This document shows positions 1 through 7,710 of a stretch of 64,000 bases of DNA, piece by piece. The notes under the pieces are model-generated. The model was not told the DNA's origin and did not search any database. It saw nothing but the letters and a program-made list of their open reading frames with translations. Origin of the DNA: Xanthobacter dioxanivorans (GTDB lineage Bacteria > Pseudomonadota > Alphaproteobacteria > Rhizobiales > Xanthobacteraceae); assembly GCF_016807805.1 (NCBI RefSeq), contig NZ_CP063362.1, forward strand, positions 1,488,001 through 1,552,000, read 5' to 3'. The stretch's first letter is position 1. Each line of letters opens with the position of its first letter. The translations under genes and the position numbers were made by a program.

Positions 1-1
1 G

Positions 2-535
2 CTCGCCGACCTCGCCGAGCTCGACCGCATCGCCGACAGCGCCATCCGCCTGGTGCGCGAGGAGGTGGAAGGCGGGCCGGAGGAGGTGGTGCGCCTCGAT
101 GTGCTGGTGGAGGGGGTCGTCGCCGAGGTGGAGGAAGCCCGCTGCCCGGTCCGCCTCGTGGACGCCGAACCGGCAAGCGTGCGCGGGCGCCCGCTCTCGC
201 TGCGGCGCGCGACGCGCAACCTGGTGGTGAACGCGGCGACCCACGGCGGCGGCGCCCGGGTGGCGGTGCGGCAGGACAACGGCCGCGCGCTGCTGCTCAT
301 CGAGGATGACGGGCCGGGCATTCCCGAGGCCCTCATGGGGCAGGTGTTCGAGCCGTTCTTCCGGGTGGACCCGGCGCGCCACGTGAAGATTCCCGGCGCG
401 GGCCTCGGGCTTGCCATCGCCAACGAGATCATCTCGCGGCATGGCGGGCGCCTCGTGCTCGCCAACCGGCCGGGGGGCGGCCTGCTTCAGCAGGTGGAGC
501 TGCCGGCGGTGACGCGGGACGGGGCCGGCGGCTGA
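2..535 (+). CDS. Sensor histidine kinase, C-terminal part (5' end outside window)
   Basis: The reading frame is open from the window edge, so only the C-terminal part of the protein is seen (177 residues). It carries the whole GHKL ATP-binding domain: N box in NLVVNAATHG, G1 box in EDDGPGIP, F box in VFEPFFR and G2 box in GAGLGLAIANE. The first residues look like the end of the dimerisation helices; the phospho-acceptor His must lie upstream. The family autophosphorylates on His and passes the phosphate to a response regulator, which is not in the window. The gene converges on the hbd gene downstream. The input signal cannot be guessed. Confidence 0.9.
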   Translation, partial: LADLAELDRIADSAIRLVREEVEGGPEEVVRLDVLVEGVVAEVEEARCPVRLVDAEPASVRGRPLSLRRATRNLVVNAATHGGGARVAVRQDNGRALLLIEDDGPGIPEALMGQVFEPFFRVDPARHVKIPGAGLGLAIANEIISRHGGRLVLANRPGGGLLQQVELPAVTRDGAGG

Positions 536-584
536 CGCCCCGGCCCGCGACGCACGGGCAGGGCCCGCCGGCTCAGGCTCAGGC

Positions 585-1466
585 TCAGCGGGTCGGCACC
601 GGCTTCTCGCCGCGATAGTCGTAGAAGCCACGCTGGGTCTTGCGGCCGAGCCAGCCGGCCTCGACATACTTCACCAGCAGCGGGCAGGGGCGGTACTTGG
701 AATCCGCCAGTCCCTCGTGCAGCACCTGCATGACCGCGAGGCAGGTGTCGAGGCCGATGAAGTCGGCGAGCTGCAGCGGGCCCATGGGATGGTTGGCGCC
801 GAGCTTCATGGCCCGGTCGATGGAATCCACGCTGCCGACGCCCTCGTAGAGGGTGTAGATGGCCTCGTTGATCATGGGCAGCAGGATGCGGTTGACGATG
901 AAGGCCGGGAAGTCCTCGGCCACCGCATAGGTCTTGTGCAGGCGGGTGACGAACTGCTTGGAGCTCTCGAAGGTGTCGTCGTCGGTGGCGATGCCGCGCA
1001 CCAGCTCCACCAGCTCCATCAGCGGCACCGGATTCATGAAGTGAATGCCGATGAAGCGCTCCGGCCGGTCGGTGGAGGCGGCGAGCCGGGTGATGGAGAT
1101 GGACGAGGTGTTGGAGGCGAGCATCGCCTCCGGCTTCACCACCGCGCAGAGGCCGGCGAAGATCTTGCGCTTCACCTCCTCCTTCTCGGTGGCGGATTCG
1201 ATCACGAGATCGCACTCGGACAGGCCCTCGACCTTCTCCGCCGCAACGATGCGGCCGAGCGCCTCGTGCCGGGCCTCCTCGGTCACCACGCCCCTGGACA
1301 CCTGCTTGGCCATGTTGCCGTTGATGGTGGCAAGGCCCGAGCGGATGCGGTCGGGATCCGCGTCGTGGAGGGCCACGTCATAGCCGGCGAGGGCGCAGAC
1401 GTGCGCGATGCCGTTGCCCATCTGGCCAGCGCCGATGACCCCGACCTTCTTGATCTCGAGCGGCAT
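585..1466 (-). CDS. hbd: 3-hydroxybutyryl-CoA dehydrogenase
   Basis: A 293-residue protein of the usual family length. The N-terminal Rossmann fold has the NAD-binding signature GVIGAGQMGNGIAH, followed by the HFMNPVPLMELVEL segment holding the catalytic His, and the C-terminal 3HCDH helical domain. The reaction is NAD(P)-dependent oxidation of 3-hydroxybutyryl-CoA to acetoacetyl-CoA, or the reverse, in butanoate/PHB metabolism or beta-oxidation. It lies 89 bp downstream of etfA on the same strand, so it probably belongs to an etfB-etfA-hbd transcription unit linking acyl-CoA oxidation to the ETF electron carrier. The ATG start sits directly before the Rossmann motif. A paaH-type role in phenylacetate breakdown cannot be excluded from sequence. 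Confidence 0.92.
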   Translation of the reverse strand: MPLEIKKVGVIGAGQMGNGIAHVCALAGYDVALHDADPDRIRSGLATINGNMAKQVSRGVVTEEARHEALGRIVAAEKVEGLSECDLVIESATEKEEVKRKIFAGLCAVVKPEAMLASNTSSISITRLAASTDRPERFIGIHFMNPVPLMELVELVRGIATDDDTFESSKQFVTRLHKTYAVAEDFPAFIVNRILLPMINEAIYTLYEGVGSVDSIDRAMKLGANHPMGPLQLADFIGLDTCLAVMQVLHEGLADSKYRPCPLLVKYVEAGWLGRKTQRGFYDYRGEKPVPTR

Positions 1467-1520
1467 GATTCTCTCGTTTTTCGCCTGTAAGCCGGGGGGA
1501 GAGCCGGCGCCCTGGTGGCC

Positions 1521-1543
1521 GCGGCCGGGATGCGCCCGGCCGC
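1521..1543. terminator. Strong hairpin between etfA and hbd
   Basis: A perfect 9-bp inverted repeat (GCGGCCGGG and its complement) with a 5-base loop lies in the 89-bp gap between etfA and hbd. No T-run follows on either strand, so a classical rho-independent terminator is doubtful. It could be an mRNA-stabilising or attenuating hairpin that sets hbd level relative to etfBA. Confidence 0.35.
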
Positions 1544-1555
1544 CTGCTCCTGATC

Positions 1556-2500
1556 CTATCCCTTCGCCTTGGCGATTTCCGCCTTGAGCTCGGGGATGAC
1601 GGTGTTGATGTCGCCGACGAGGCCGTAGTCGGCCACCTGGAAGATGGGGGCCTCCTCATCCTTGTTGACGGCGACGATGACCTTGGAATCCTTCATGCCG
1701 GCCAGGTGCTGGATCGCTCCGGAGATGCCCAGGGCGATGTACAGCTCGGGGGCCACCACCTTGCCGGTCTGGCCCACCTGCCAGTCGTTCGGGGCATAGC
1801 CCGCGTCCACCGCGGCGCGCGAGGCGCCCACCGCCGCGCCCAGCACGTCGGCCAGGGGCTCGATCAGCTCGGCGAACTTCTCCCGCGAGCCCAAAGCGCG
1901 GCCGCCGGAGACGATGATCTTCGCCGCGGTCAGCTCCGGGCGGTCGGAGGCGGCGATGCTCTCTTCCACGAAAGTGGAGATACCGGGATCGGCCACCGCC
2001 GGGATGCTCTCGATGGCCGCCGCGCCGCCCTCGCCGGTGGCGGCGAAGGAGGCGGTGCGCACCGTGATCACCTTCTTGGCGTCACCGGACTTCACCGTCT
2101 GGATGGCGTTGCCCGCATAGATGGGCCGCTCGAACGTGTCGGGCGCCACAACCTTGGTGATGTCGGAGACCTGCATCACGTCGATGAGCGCCGCGACGCG
2201 CGGCAGCACGTTCTTGGCCACCGCGGTGGAGGCGCCGACGATCGCGTCATAGCCCGGCGCCAGCGCCACGATCAGCGCCGCGAGCGGCTCGGCCAGGCGG
2301 TGCGCATAGAGCGCGTCGTCCGCCAGCAGCACCTTCTCGACGCCGGCGAGCTTCGCCGCGGCGTCCGCCACGCCTTGCGCGCCCTGGCCGGCGACGAGGA
2401 CATGCACCGGTCCGCCGAGGGCGGCGGCCGCGGTGAGGGCCTTGGCGGTGACGCCGTTGAGAGCCGAATTGTCGTGTTCGGCAAGCAGCAAGACAGCCAT
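1556..2500 (-). CDS. etfA: Electron transfer flavoprotein alpha subunit
   Basis: A 314-residue ETF alpha subunit (FixB family). The N-terminal alpha/beta domain starts [15 protein letters not shown]. The C-terminal FAD-binding domain shows [13 protein letters not shown], the [11 protein letters not shown] segment, [19 protein letters not shown] and [20 protein letters not shown], all family hallmarks. The heterodimer accepts electrons from acyl-CoA dehydrogenases and passes them to ETF-ubiquinone oxidoreductase. The ATG overlaps the etfB stop by one base (TGATG), indicating translational coupling and equal subunit output. This looks like the housekeeping ETF rather than nitrogen-fixation FixAB, because no fixCX genes follow; hbd comes next instead. 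Confidence 0.96.
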   Translation of the reverse strand: MAVLLLAEHDNSALNGVTAKALTAAAALGGPVHVLVAGQGAQGVADAAAKLAGVEKVLLADDALYAHRLAEPLAALIVALAPGYDAIVGASTAVAKNVLPRVAALIDVMQVSDITKVVAPDTFERPIYAGNAIQTVKSGDAKKVITVRTASFAATGEGGAAAIESIPAVADPGISTFVEESIAASDRPELTAAKIIVSGGRALGSREKFAELIEPLADVLGAAVGASRAAVDAGYAPNDWQVGQTGKVVAPELYIALGISGAIQHLAGMKDSKVIVAVNKDEEAPIFQVADYGLVGDINTVIPELKAEIAKAKG

Positions 2501-3249
2501 CAGATCACCCCCGCCTCGTCCTTGAGCTTCGCCACCAGCTCGGCCACCGAGCCCACCTTCACCCCCGCCTTGCGGCCGGACGGCTCGGCGGTCGAGAGCA
2601 CGGTGAGGCGCGGCGCCACGTCGACGCCGTAGTCGGCGGGCGTCTTCTCGGCGATGGGCTTCTTCTTCGCCTTCATGATGTTGGGCAGCGAGGCGTAGCG
2701 CGGCTCGTTGAGCCGCAGGTCGGTGGTGACGATCGCCGGGCCGTTGAGCTTCACCGTCTGCAGGCCGCCGTCGATCTCGCGGGTCACCGCCACGCCGCCG
2801 TCCTCGATGGAGACCTTGGAGGCGAAGGTGCCCTGCGGCCAGCCGAGCAGGGCCGCCAGCATCTGGCCGGTCTGGTTGCAGTCGTCGTCGATGGCCTGCT
2901 TGCCGAGGATGACCAGGCCGGGGGCTTCCTCGCCCACCACGCCCTTGAGGATCTTGGCCACCGCCAGCGGCTCCACCACGCCGTCGACCTTCACCAGGAT
3001 GCCGCGGTCGGCGCCCATGGCCAGCGCCGTGCGCAGGGTCTCGGAGGCCTGCGCCGGCCCGATGGACACCGCGATCACCTCGCTCGCCTTGCCGGCTTCC
3101 TTCAGGCGAAGCGCCTCTTCCACCGCGATCTCGTCGAACGGGTTCATGGACATCTTCACGTTGGCGAGCTCCACGCCCGACCCGTCCGACTTCACCCGGA
3201 CCTTCACGTTGTAATCCACCACCCGCTTAACGGGCACCAGGATCTTCAT
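2500..3249 (-). CDS. etfB: Electron transfer flavoprotein beta subunit
   Basis: A 249-residue ETF beta subunit (FixA family), full length. Hallmarks are the start [38 protein letters not shown], the AMP-binding region around [17 protein letters not shown] and the [19 protein letters not shown] signature. It forms the soluble ETF dimer with EtfA and is the first gene of the minus-strand group. The 130-bp upstream gap to the rhomboid gene contains a FixK-like palindrome about 100 bp before the start codon. Confidence 0.96.
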   Translation of the reverse strand: MKILVPVKRVVDYNVKVRVKSDGSGVELANVKMSMNPFDEIAVEEALRLKEAGKASEVIAVSIGPAQASETLRTALAMGADRGILVKVDGVVEPLAVAKILKGVVGEEAPGLVILGKQAIDDDCNQTGQMLAALLGWPQGTFASKVSIEDGGVAVTREIDGGLQTVKLNGPAIVTTDLRLNEPRYASLPNIMKAKKKPIAEKTPADYGVDVAPRLTVLSTAEPSGRKAGVKVGSVAELVAKLKDEAGVI

Positions 3250-3345
3250 AGAGGCGTGCTCCCCGTTCCCCGAAATTGCGACCGGCGGTCGAAAAATCGC
3301 CCCCGTCGCCGTGACTTCCGCTTATTCCCTGCGATGCAGCATTTC

Positions 3346-3359
3346 TTGCGGGCCGGCAA
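3346..3359 (-). promoter_or_regulatory. Possible FixK/FNR-type box upstream of etfB
   Basis: TTGC-N6-GCAA fits the relaxed FixK2 consensus TTG(A/C)-N6-(T/G)CAA. Its centre is 103 bp upstream of the etfB start. A class II promoter would start about 42 bp downstream, and an AATAAG stretch lies at a suitable -10 position. Both halves are the weaker TTGC form, so this is the least certain of the four boxes in the window. Confidence 0.3.
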
Positions 3360-3382
3360 CGTAGGAGGGGGCCGAAAGTGTG

Positions 3383-4114
3383 TCAACGCTCGCCTTTTGG
3401 CCCCGCCGGCCGGCTCGGCACGCCGGAGGGATCGCGATCGAACAGCGCGACGCCGGGCCGGCGCATCACCGCCACCAGCAGCGCGCCGCAGAGGAAGCCG
3501 CCGAGATGCGCCCACCAGGCGGTGTCCTGGTCCTGCGCGGCCAGGATTTGCCACACCTGGAGCGCGAACCATGCGCCGATGACCCAGTAGGCCGGCACCC
3601 TGAGCGGAATCTTCAGGAGGATCAGCGCCCACAGGCGGATATTGGGGTGGAGCACCAGATAGGCCGCGATCACCCCCGCCACCGCCCCCGACGCGCCCAC
3701 GAGGGGCGTCTCGGACGAGGGATTGGAGAGAATGTGCGCCGCCCCGGCCAGCATGCCGCACAGAAGGTAGAAGGCGAGGAAGCGGGCATGGCCCATGGCA
3801 TCCTCCACATTGTCGGCGAACACCCACAGGAAAGCCATGTTGCCGATGAGGTGCAGCCAGCCGCCATGCAGGAACATGTAGCTGACGAGGGTCAACGCCG
3901 GCGGCAGCCGTTCATAGCCCGGCGGGAGCATCGCCTCCCCGGTCACCACGGCGGGAATGGCGCCGAAGGCGAGGACGCCGGCCTCGCTCACCTCGCCGAA
4001 CGCCCCGTGCTGGAGCACCACGAAGACGAAGACGTTCAGCGCCAGCAGCGCCCAGGTGACATAAGGGCGCACCACGTGCTCGAGCGGATTGGCGTCGGCG
4101 ATGGGAACGAACAT
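3383..4114 (-). CDS. Rhomboid family intramembrane serine protease
   Basis: A 243-residue polytopic membrane protein. A TM segment at about 20-35 is followed by the rhomboid L1/H motif region FLHGGWLHLIGNMAFLWVF (83-101). The catalytic Ser142 lies in GASGAVAG and the catalytic His203 in WWAHLGGFLCG. The family cleaves substrates within or near transmembrane helices; bacterial substrates are mostly unknown and nothing here names one. The C-terminal 25 residues are polar and proline-rich. It is monocistronic between etfB and the cobalamin adenosyltransferase gene, all on the same strand with gaps over 130 bp. Confidence 0.92.
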   Translation of the reverse strand: MFVPIADANPLEHVVRPYVTWALLALNVFVFVVLQHGAFGEVSEAGVLAFGAIPAVVTGEAMLPPGYERLPPALTLVSYMFLHGGWLHLIGNMAFLWVFADNVEDAMGHARFLAFYLLCGMLAGAAHILSNPSSETPLVGASGAVAGVIAAYLVLHPNIRLWALILLKIPLRVPAYWVIGAWFALQVWQILAAQDQDTAWWAHLGGFLCGALLVAVMRRPGVALFDRDPSGVPSRPAGPKGER

Positions 4115-4270
4115 CCCGCAGGCATCCCGGCAAAGCGGGGCCGGCCCGGCGCGGCGCGCCCGGCCCTCGTCCCGCGCCCCCAGCTTAAAGGGTTTTCCGA
4201 CGCGGTGGGCAGCGGTTCGCGCGAAGAAAACGCCGCATGCAGCAGGGGCACAGGGCGCCGCCGGCGCCGG

Positions 4271-4849
4271 CTACCGGTTCGCCCCCGGCACCCAGAGCAC
4301 GTCGGCGGCGCCCCGCGCATTGGCGTAGCGGCCGGCGACGAACAGGAGGTCGGACAGGCGGTTCACGTAACTGATGGCCGGCCGGCCGACCGTGCCTTCC
4401 GCCTGGTGGGACAGCTCCACCATGATTCGCTCGGCCCGCCGGCAGATGGTGCGGGCGAGGTGCAGGTGCGCGGCGGCCGGGGTCCCCGCCGGCAGGACGA
4501 AGGAGGTGAGCGGCGACAGCTCGGCGTTCAGCGTGTCGATGTCCTGCTCGAGCCGCGCCACCTGCGCCGGCACCATGCGCAGCGATGCGCCGGGCGCCTC
4601 GTCCGCCGCCGGCGGCACGCACAGGTCCGCCCCGAGGTCGAACAGGTCGTTCTGCACGCGGGTGAGGATGGCATCCAGCGCCGCCTCCCCGGCCAGATGC
4701 AGCCGGGCGATGCCGATGGCGGCGTTGGCCTCGTCCACCGCGCCATAGGCCTCCACCCGCAGGTCGTACTTGGGTACCCGGGCGCCGGTGCCGAGGCCGG
4801 TGGTGCCGTCGTCACCGGTACGCGTGTAGATCTTGTTCAGCTTCACCAT
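4271..4849 (-). CDS. Cob(I)yrinic acid a,c-diamide adenosyltransferase, PduO type
   Basis: A 192-residue PduO/MMAB-type ATP:corrinoid adenosyltransferase. The N terminus KIYTRTGDDGTTGLGTGARV is the family's ATP-binding signature. Further blocks are YGAVDEANAAIGIAR, the FVLPAGTP segment, and the C-terminal RRAERIMV and YVNRLSDLLFVAGRYAN motifs. It converts cob(I)alamin to adenosylcobalamin, the cofactor of enzymes such as methylmalonyl-CoA mutase. No B12 riboswitch signature is seen upstream. It is followed 24 bases later by the small HIG1-type gene on the same strand, an adjacency I recall from other Hyphomicrobiales. Confidence 0.94.
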   Translation of the reverse strand: MVKLNKIYTRTGDDGTTGLGTGARVPKYDLRVEAYGAVDEANAAIGIARLHLAGEAALDAILTRVQNDLFDLGADLCVPPAADEAPGASLRMVPAQVARLEQDIDTLNAELSPLTSFVLPAGTPAAAHLHLARTICRRAERIMVELSHQAEGTVGRPAISYVNRLSDLLFVAGRYANARGAADVLWVPGANR

Positions 4850-4873
4850 GCCCTGTGTCCCCCGCGCCCTGAC

Positions 4874-5074
4874 TTAGCGGCCCATGCCCATGGCGAAGAT
4901 GGTGATCATCACCAGGATGATCGCCAGGAACTGGAACAGCACGCGCAGCTGCATGAGCCGCTGCGAGCGCTGCGGCGAGCCGCCCGAGGCGAAGTTGAAC
5001 AGGCCGAGGAACAGGACGCCCGCCACCAGCAGCAAAGCGAGCGGGATGAAGAGATAGATGGACCAGTGGAGCAT
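4874..5074 (-). CDS. HIG1-type twin-transmembrane protein
   Basis: A 66-residue protein with two TM helices: residues 5-27 (IYLFIPLALLLVAGVLFLGL) and about 46-64. They are joined by a basic loop, GGSPQRSQRLMQLRVLFQF, which fits the HIG_1_N (hypoxia-induced gene 1) motif. Bacterial members are annotated twin transmembrane protein; mitochondrial relatives associate with respiratory supercomplexes, so a link to cytochrome oxidase is plausible but inferred. An open frame extends far upstream without a good start; ATG at 5074 is chosen because it begins exactly at the first helix. It shares the strand and probably the transcript with the adenosyltransferase gene that follows it. Confidence 0.8.
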   Translation of the reverse strand: MLHWSIYLFIPLALLLVAGVLFLGLFNFASGGSPQRSQRLMQLRVLFQFLAIILVMITIFAMGMGR

Positions 5075-5142
5075 GTCGGCCACCCCTTGGTGCGGACGCT
5101 TGATGCGGACCTTCGCGCAGCGCATTGGCGCGGTGCGCCGCC

Positions 5143-5658
5143 TCAGTTGAGGACGACGATGGCCGCGTTCAGCGTCGAGGCGTAGCACACCCAGGCGAGA
5201 TAGGGCACCAGCAGCCCGCCGGCGGTCCGGTCCACCCGGAACGCCGCGCGCACCGCGAGCGCCAGTACGACGATGAGGACGGCGATGACGGCGAGGCCGG
5301 CGCGCGGCGCGTGCAGGCCGAAGAACACCGGCGACCATAGGGCGTTCAGCGCGAGCTGGGCCAGGAAGAGGCGGATGGCCGTGCTCCGCTGCTGCGACGG
5401 CGGCACGCGGTCCCACAGCCGGAACAGCGCCAGCCCCATCAGCAGATAAAGCACGCTCCAGGCCACGGGAAAGGCCGGGTTGGGCGGCGTCCAGGCCGGC
5501 TTCACGAGACCCTGGTACCAGCCCGGTATGGCCGGCGCCGTCACCGCCCCGCCCACCAGCGCCACCGCCGCCACCAGCAGCAGGCAGCCGAGCAGGCGCA
5601 GCCGCGCGCGGGCGCAGGGCGAGAGGGAGGGGGTGTGGATCAGGGACATGGCACGCAC
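5143..5658 (-). CDS. tspO: TspO/MBR family tryptophan-rich sensory protein
   Basis: A 171-residue, five-helix membrane protein. The family hallmark WYQGLVKPAWTPPNPAFPVAW is followed by LYLLMGLALFRLW, then QLALNALWSPVFFGLHAPRAG and the C-terminal YLAWVCYASTLNAAI. TspO binds tetrapyrroles, and in Rhodobacter it tunes tetrapyrrole and photosynthesis gene expression with oxygen. The N-terminal 15 residues before the first helix may be an over-extension. Its neighbourhood (HIG1 protein, adenosyltransferase, FixK-preceded gene) is consistent with an oxygen/tetrapyrrole theme, but co-transcription is not shown. Confidence 0.92.
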   Translation of the reverse strand: MRAMSLIHTPSLSPCARARLRLLGCLLLVAAVALVGGAVTAPAIPGWYQGLVKPAWTPPNPAFPVAWSVLYLLMGLALFRLWDRVPPSQQRSTAIRLFLAQLALNALWSPVFFGLHAPRAGLAVIAVLIVVLALAVRAAFRVDRTAGGLLVPYLAWVCYASTLNAAIVVLN

Positions 5659-5677
5659 ATGGCTGGCTCCGCCACCG

Positions 5678-5751
5678 TGATGCCCCGGACAAGCCCGGCC
5701 ATGACGGCGGTGGAGGAAGGGCGCCGCTCGATCTGAATCTCGATCCGCGCT
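5678..5751. repeat. REP-like palindromic intergenic repeat
   Basis: A near-palindromic unit (CCCCGGACAAGCCCGG core, then CATGACGGCGG) is followed by the 23-bp motif at 5729-5751. That motif recurs inverted at 25948-25970. Related palindromes lie at 25995-26025, 31414-31445 and 63391-63424. The end of the unit reaches the stop codon of the next gene. Such units are common between genes in Hyphomicrobiales. Confidence 0.7.
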
Positions 5752-6193
5752 AGGTGGCGATGTGGCGGCTGATCTCGTCCACCGGCAGCTTCACCAGGTC
5801 CTTGGCGATCTCGCCGTCTATGCACGCCTTCACCTTCGCGCTCAACACCTCGCGCAGGGTGCCGAGGGCCCTGGGCGGGGCGACGAGAAGGATGCGCGGC
5901 GCCTCCCCCGCGCTCACCATCTCGCCCAGGCGCCCGGCGACCCGCCCGAGAAAGGCCACCTCGGCCTGCAGGTGCAGGTCGGTCTCCTCGGTCGCGCTGC
6001 GGGCGACGGTGGCGGATTCGTGCACCCGGCCGGGCCGGTCGGTGCCGAGCGCGGCAGTGCTGGGGTGAGGCTCAGCGAAGCTTTCCAGCACCGTGAGGCG
6101 CGGCGCCGTCGCGACGCCCAGGTCGGCCAGCACGACGGCCTTGGCGCCGTCACACACCACCACGAGGCGGTGCGCCTTGTCGTACTTCGTCAT
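5750..6193 (-). CDS. Host attachment family protein
   Basis: A 147-residue soluble protein of the host-attachment family, named for an Agrobacterium attachment gene and related to the baeRF/eRF1-like fold. Visible family features are LVVVCDGAKAVVLADLG near the N terminus, a central GRVHES...ATEETDLHLQAEVAFLGRVAGRL region, and ILLVAPPRALGTLREVL near the C terminus. Biochemical function is unknown; in related bacteria homologues are often low-oxygen or stress induced. The start is firm: AAGGAGG lies six bases before the ATG. A perfect FixK-type palindrome at 6247-6260 would place the transcription start about 19 bases upstream of the ATG, so strong induction by FixK is predicted. Confidence 0.85.
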   Translation of the reverse strand: MTKYDKAHRLVVVCDGAKAVVLADLGVATAPRLTVLESFAEPHPSTAALGTDRPGRVHESATVARSATEETDLHLQAEVAFLGRVAGRLGEMVSAGEAPRILLVAPPRALGTLREVLSAKVKACIDGEIAKDLVKLPVDEISRHIAT

Positions 6194-6246
6194 CCGAGCC
6201 TCCTTGTTCTGTTGGTTTCAGCATTGCACCGACTGCGCGCCCCGCC

Positions 6247-6260
6247 TTGACCGGGGTCAA
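6247..6260 (-). promoter_or_regulatory. FixK/FNR-type box, host attachment protein promoter
   Basis: TTGACCGGGGTCAA is a perfect palindrome matching TTG(A/C)-N6-(T/G)CAA with the strong TTGA/TCAA halves. A start 41.5 bp from its centre would fall near 6212, leaving a 19-base leader that includes the AAGGAGG ribosome site. This geometry is that of an activated class II promoter. The plus-strand gene at 6414 could also be served, but at greater distance. Confidence 0.65.
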
Positions 6261-6413
6261 GCGACCCACGCCGCCCGCCTGCGACGGAGTGCGCCGCCGG
6301 CCTGTGTTGCCTTGCGGGAGGGGGCATGAGAGCATTGAAATTCAGCGTTTTCCGGGCGGCGCATCCGCCCGGTGAAGGCCGGCCGCCGGCAGCGGCCGGG
6401 AAAGGGGTTCGCG

Positions 6414-6713
6414 ATGCCTTTCCTCGTCAGATTCCTGGTGCGGCACGCCGGGATCGGCGTCGGCGTGGCCGCGATCTTCGTCGCGCTCCTCGTCGTCCTC
6501 GACGTGGCCCACCTCGGCACGCTCCTCGCCACCTCGCCGGACGGCCTGCTTGCGGTTGGGGTGCTCACGTTCGCCCTCGGCCTCACCTTCGGGAGCGTGC
6601 AGATGGGCTTTGCCGTGATGCTCCTCGGCGCCCGCGACGAGCCCCCGTCCGGCCGGGGCAGCCGGCTGACGCGGCTGGTGCCGCGCCACGCCCGCGTGAC
6701 CGCCGGCCGCTGA
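6414..6713 (+). CDS. Small two-helix membrane protein of unknown function
   Basis: A 99-residue protein. ATG at 6414 is preceded by AAAGGGG at good spacing, which favours it over an in-frame start 42 bases upstream. Two hydrophobic helices are visible, residues about 12-33 (IGVGVAAIFVALLVVLDVAH) and 46-70 (AVGVLTFALGLTFG...FAVMLLG), followed by a basic, Arg-rich C-terminal tail. I recognise no named family. It lies between the host-attachment gene (divergent) and lutA, and could share the FixK box with the former. Confidence 0.65.
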   Translation: MPFLVRFLVRHAGIGVGVAAIFVALLVVLDVAHLGTLLATSPDGLLAVGVLTFALGLTFGSVQMGFAVMLLGARDEPPSGRGSRLTRLVPRHARVTAGR

Positions 6714-6814
6714 AGAGCCGGCAGGGCGCGCGCCGCCCGGCGCCGGGAGCCGGAAGCGGCGGGCCGGGATGGGCCGGAGAGGGCGCCTGGCACCATTTCA
6801 CCCGCAGCGGTCCG

Positions 6815-6842
6815 GTGATATAGGAACGTTCTAATAAAATGA
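6815..6842. promoter_or_regulatory. AT-rich palindromic element upstream of lutA
   Basis: GAACGTTC (6824-6831) is an 8-bp palindrome set in the only AT-rich stretch of the lutA upstream region (GATATAG before, TAATAAAATG after). It resembles a repressor operator overlapping a promoter. A TetR-type regulator is possible; no regulator gene adjoins lutABC here. Confidence 0.35.
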
Positions 6843-6885
6843 CGGCGGGCCGGGTTTCCACCGCCCGCACAACGCCCGGATCGCC

Positions 6886-7710
6886 ATGACCGTCCCACCG
6901 TCACTCGACGCGGCGCTCTCCCCGCCGCGCGTCGGCCTGTTCTGCACCTGCCTCGTGGACACCATCCGTCCCTCGGTGGGATTTGCGGCGGCAAAGCTGC
7001 TGGAGGAAGCCGGCTGCGAGGTGGAGGTCCCGCTCCAGACCTGCTGCGGCCAGCCCGCCTTCAATTCCGGCGACCGCGCCACGTCCCGCGCGCTGGCCGA
7101 GCAGGTGATCTCGGCCTTCGAGAATTTCGACTATGTGGTCGCCCCTTCCGGGTCCTGCGCCGGCATGATCAAGGCCCACTATCCGGAGCTCTTCACCGGC
7201 GAGCCCGACTGGACCGGCCGGGTGGACCGCTTCTGCGCCAAGGTGTTCGAGCTCGTCTCCTTCCTGGTGGACGTGCGCGGCGTGACCCATGTGGACGCAG
7301 CTTACCCTGGCACCGCCACCTATCACGACAGCTGCTCGGGCCTGCGCGAGCTGGGCGTGAAGGGGCAGCCGCGCCGGCTGCTGGCCTCGGTGGACGGCCT
7401 CGCTCTGGTCGAGATGCAGGACGCGGACACCTGCTGCGGGTTCGGCGGCACCTTCTGCGTGAAGTATCCCGACGTCTCCAACGCCATCGTGGAGAAGAAG
7501 ACCACCAACATCGTCGCCTCGGGGGCGGACACCCTGATCGCCGGCGACCTCGGCTGTCTCATGAACATGGCGGGCAAGCTCCAGCGCGAGGGGCGCGCCG
7601 TCGCGGTGCGCCATGTGGCCGAGGTGCTCGCCGGAATGGGCGCCGAGCCCGCCCTCGGCATGCCGGCGACGGTGGAGGCGCGGGCGGAGACGGCGAGGGC
7701 GAAACGATGA
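6886..7710 (+). CDS. lutA: L-lactate utilisation protein A (Fe-S oxidoreductase)
   Basis: A 274-residue protein of the LutA/LldE (YkgE) family with two CCG-type cysteine-rich modules: LQTCCGQPAFNSGD near residue 50 and DTCCGFGGTFCVKYPD near residue 185. Additional cysteines (GSCAGM, YHDSCSGLREL, GDLGCLMNM) complete the CX~40CCGX~40CXXC pattern. It acts with LutB and LutC in oxidation of L-lactate to pyruvate in the cytoplasm. The gene is first of a lutABC operon; its last four bases overlap the lutB start (ATGA). About 45 C-terminal residues after the second module look non-conserved. Confidence 0.92.
   Translation: MTVPPSLDAALSPPRVGLFCTCLVDTIRPSVGFAAAKLLEEAGCEVEVPLQTCCGQPAFNSGDRATSRALAEQVISAFENFDYVVAPSGSCAGMIKAHYPELFTGEPDWTGRVDRFCAKVFELVSFLVDVRGVTHVDAAYPGTATYHDSCSGLRELGVKGQPRRLLASVDGLALVEMQDADTCCGFGGTFCVKYPDVSNAIVEKKTTNIVASGADTLIAGDLGCLMNMAGKLQREGRAVAVRHVAEVLAGMGAEPALGMPATVEARAETARAKR

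Noticed and set aside
3380..5185. Plus-strand open frame of 601 codons over the rhomboid and adenosyltransferase genes
   Set aside because: Spans two well-defined minus-strand genes and has shadow-type composition.
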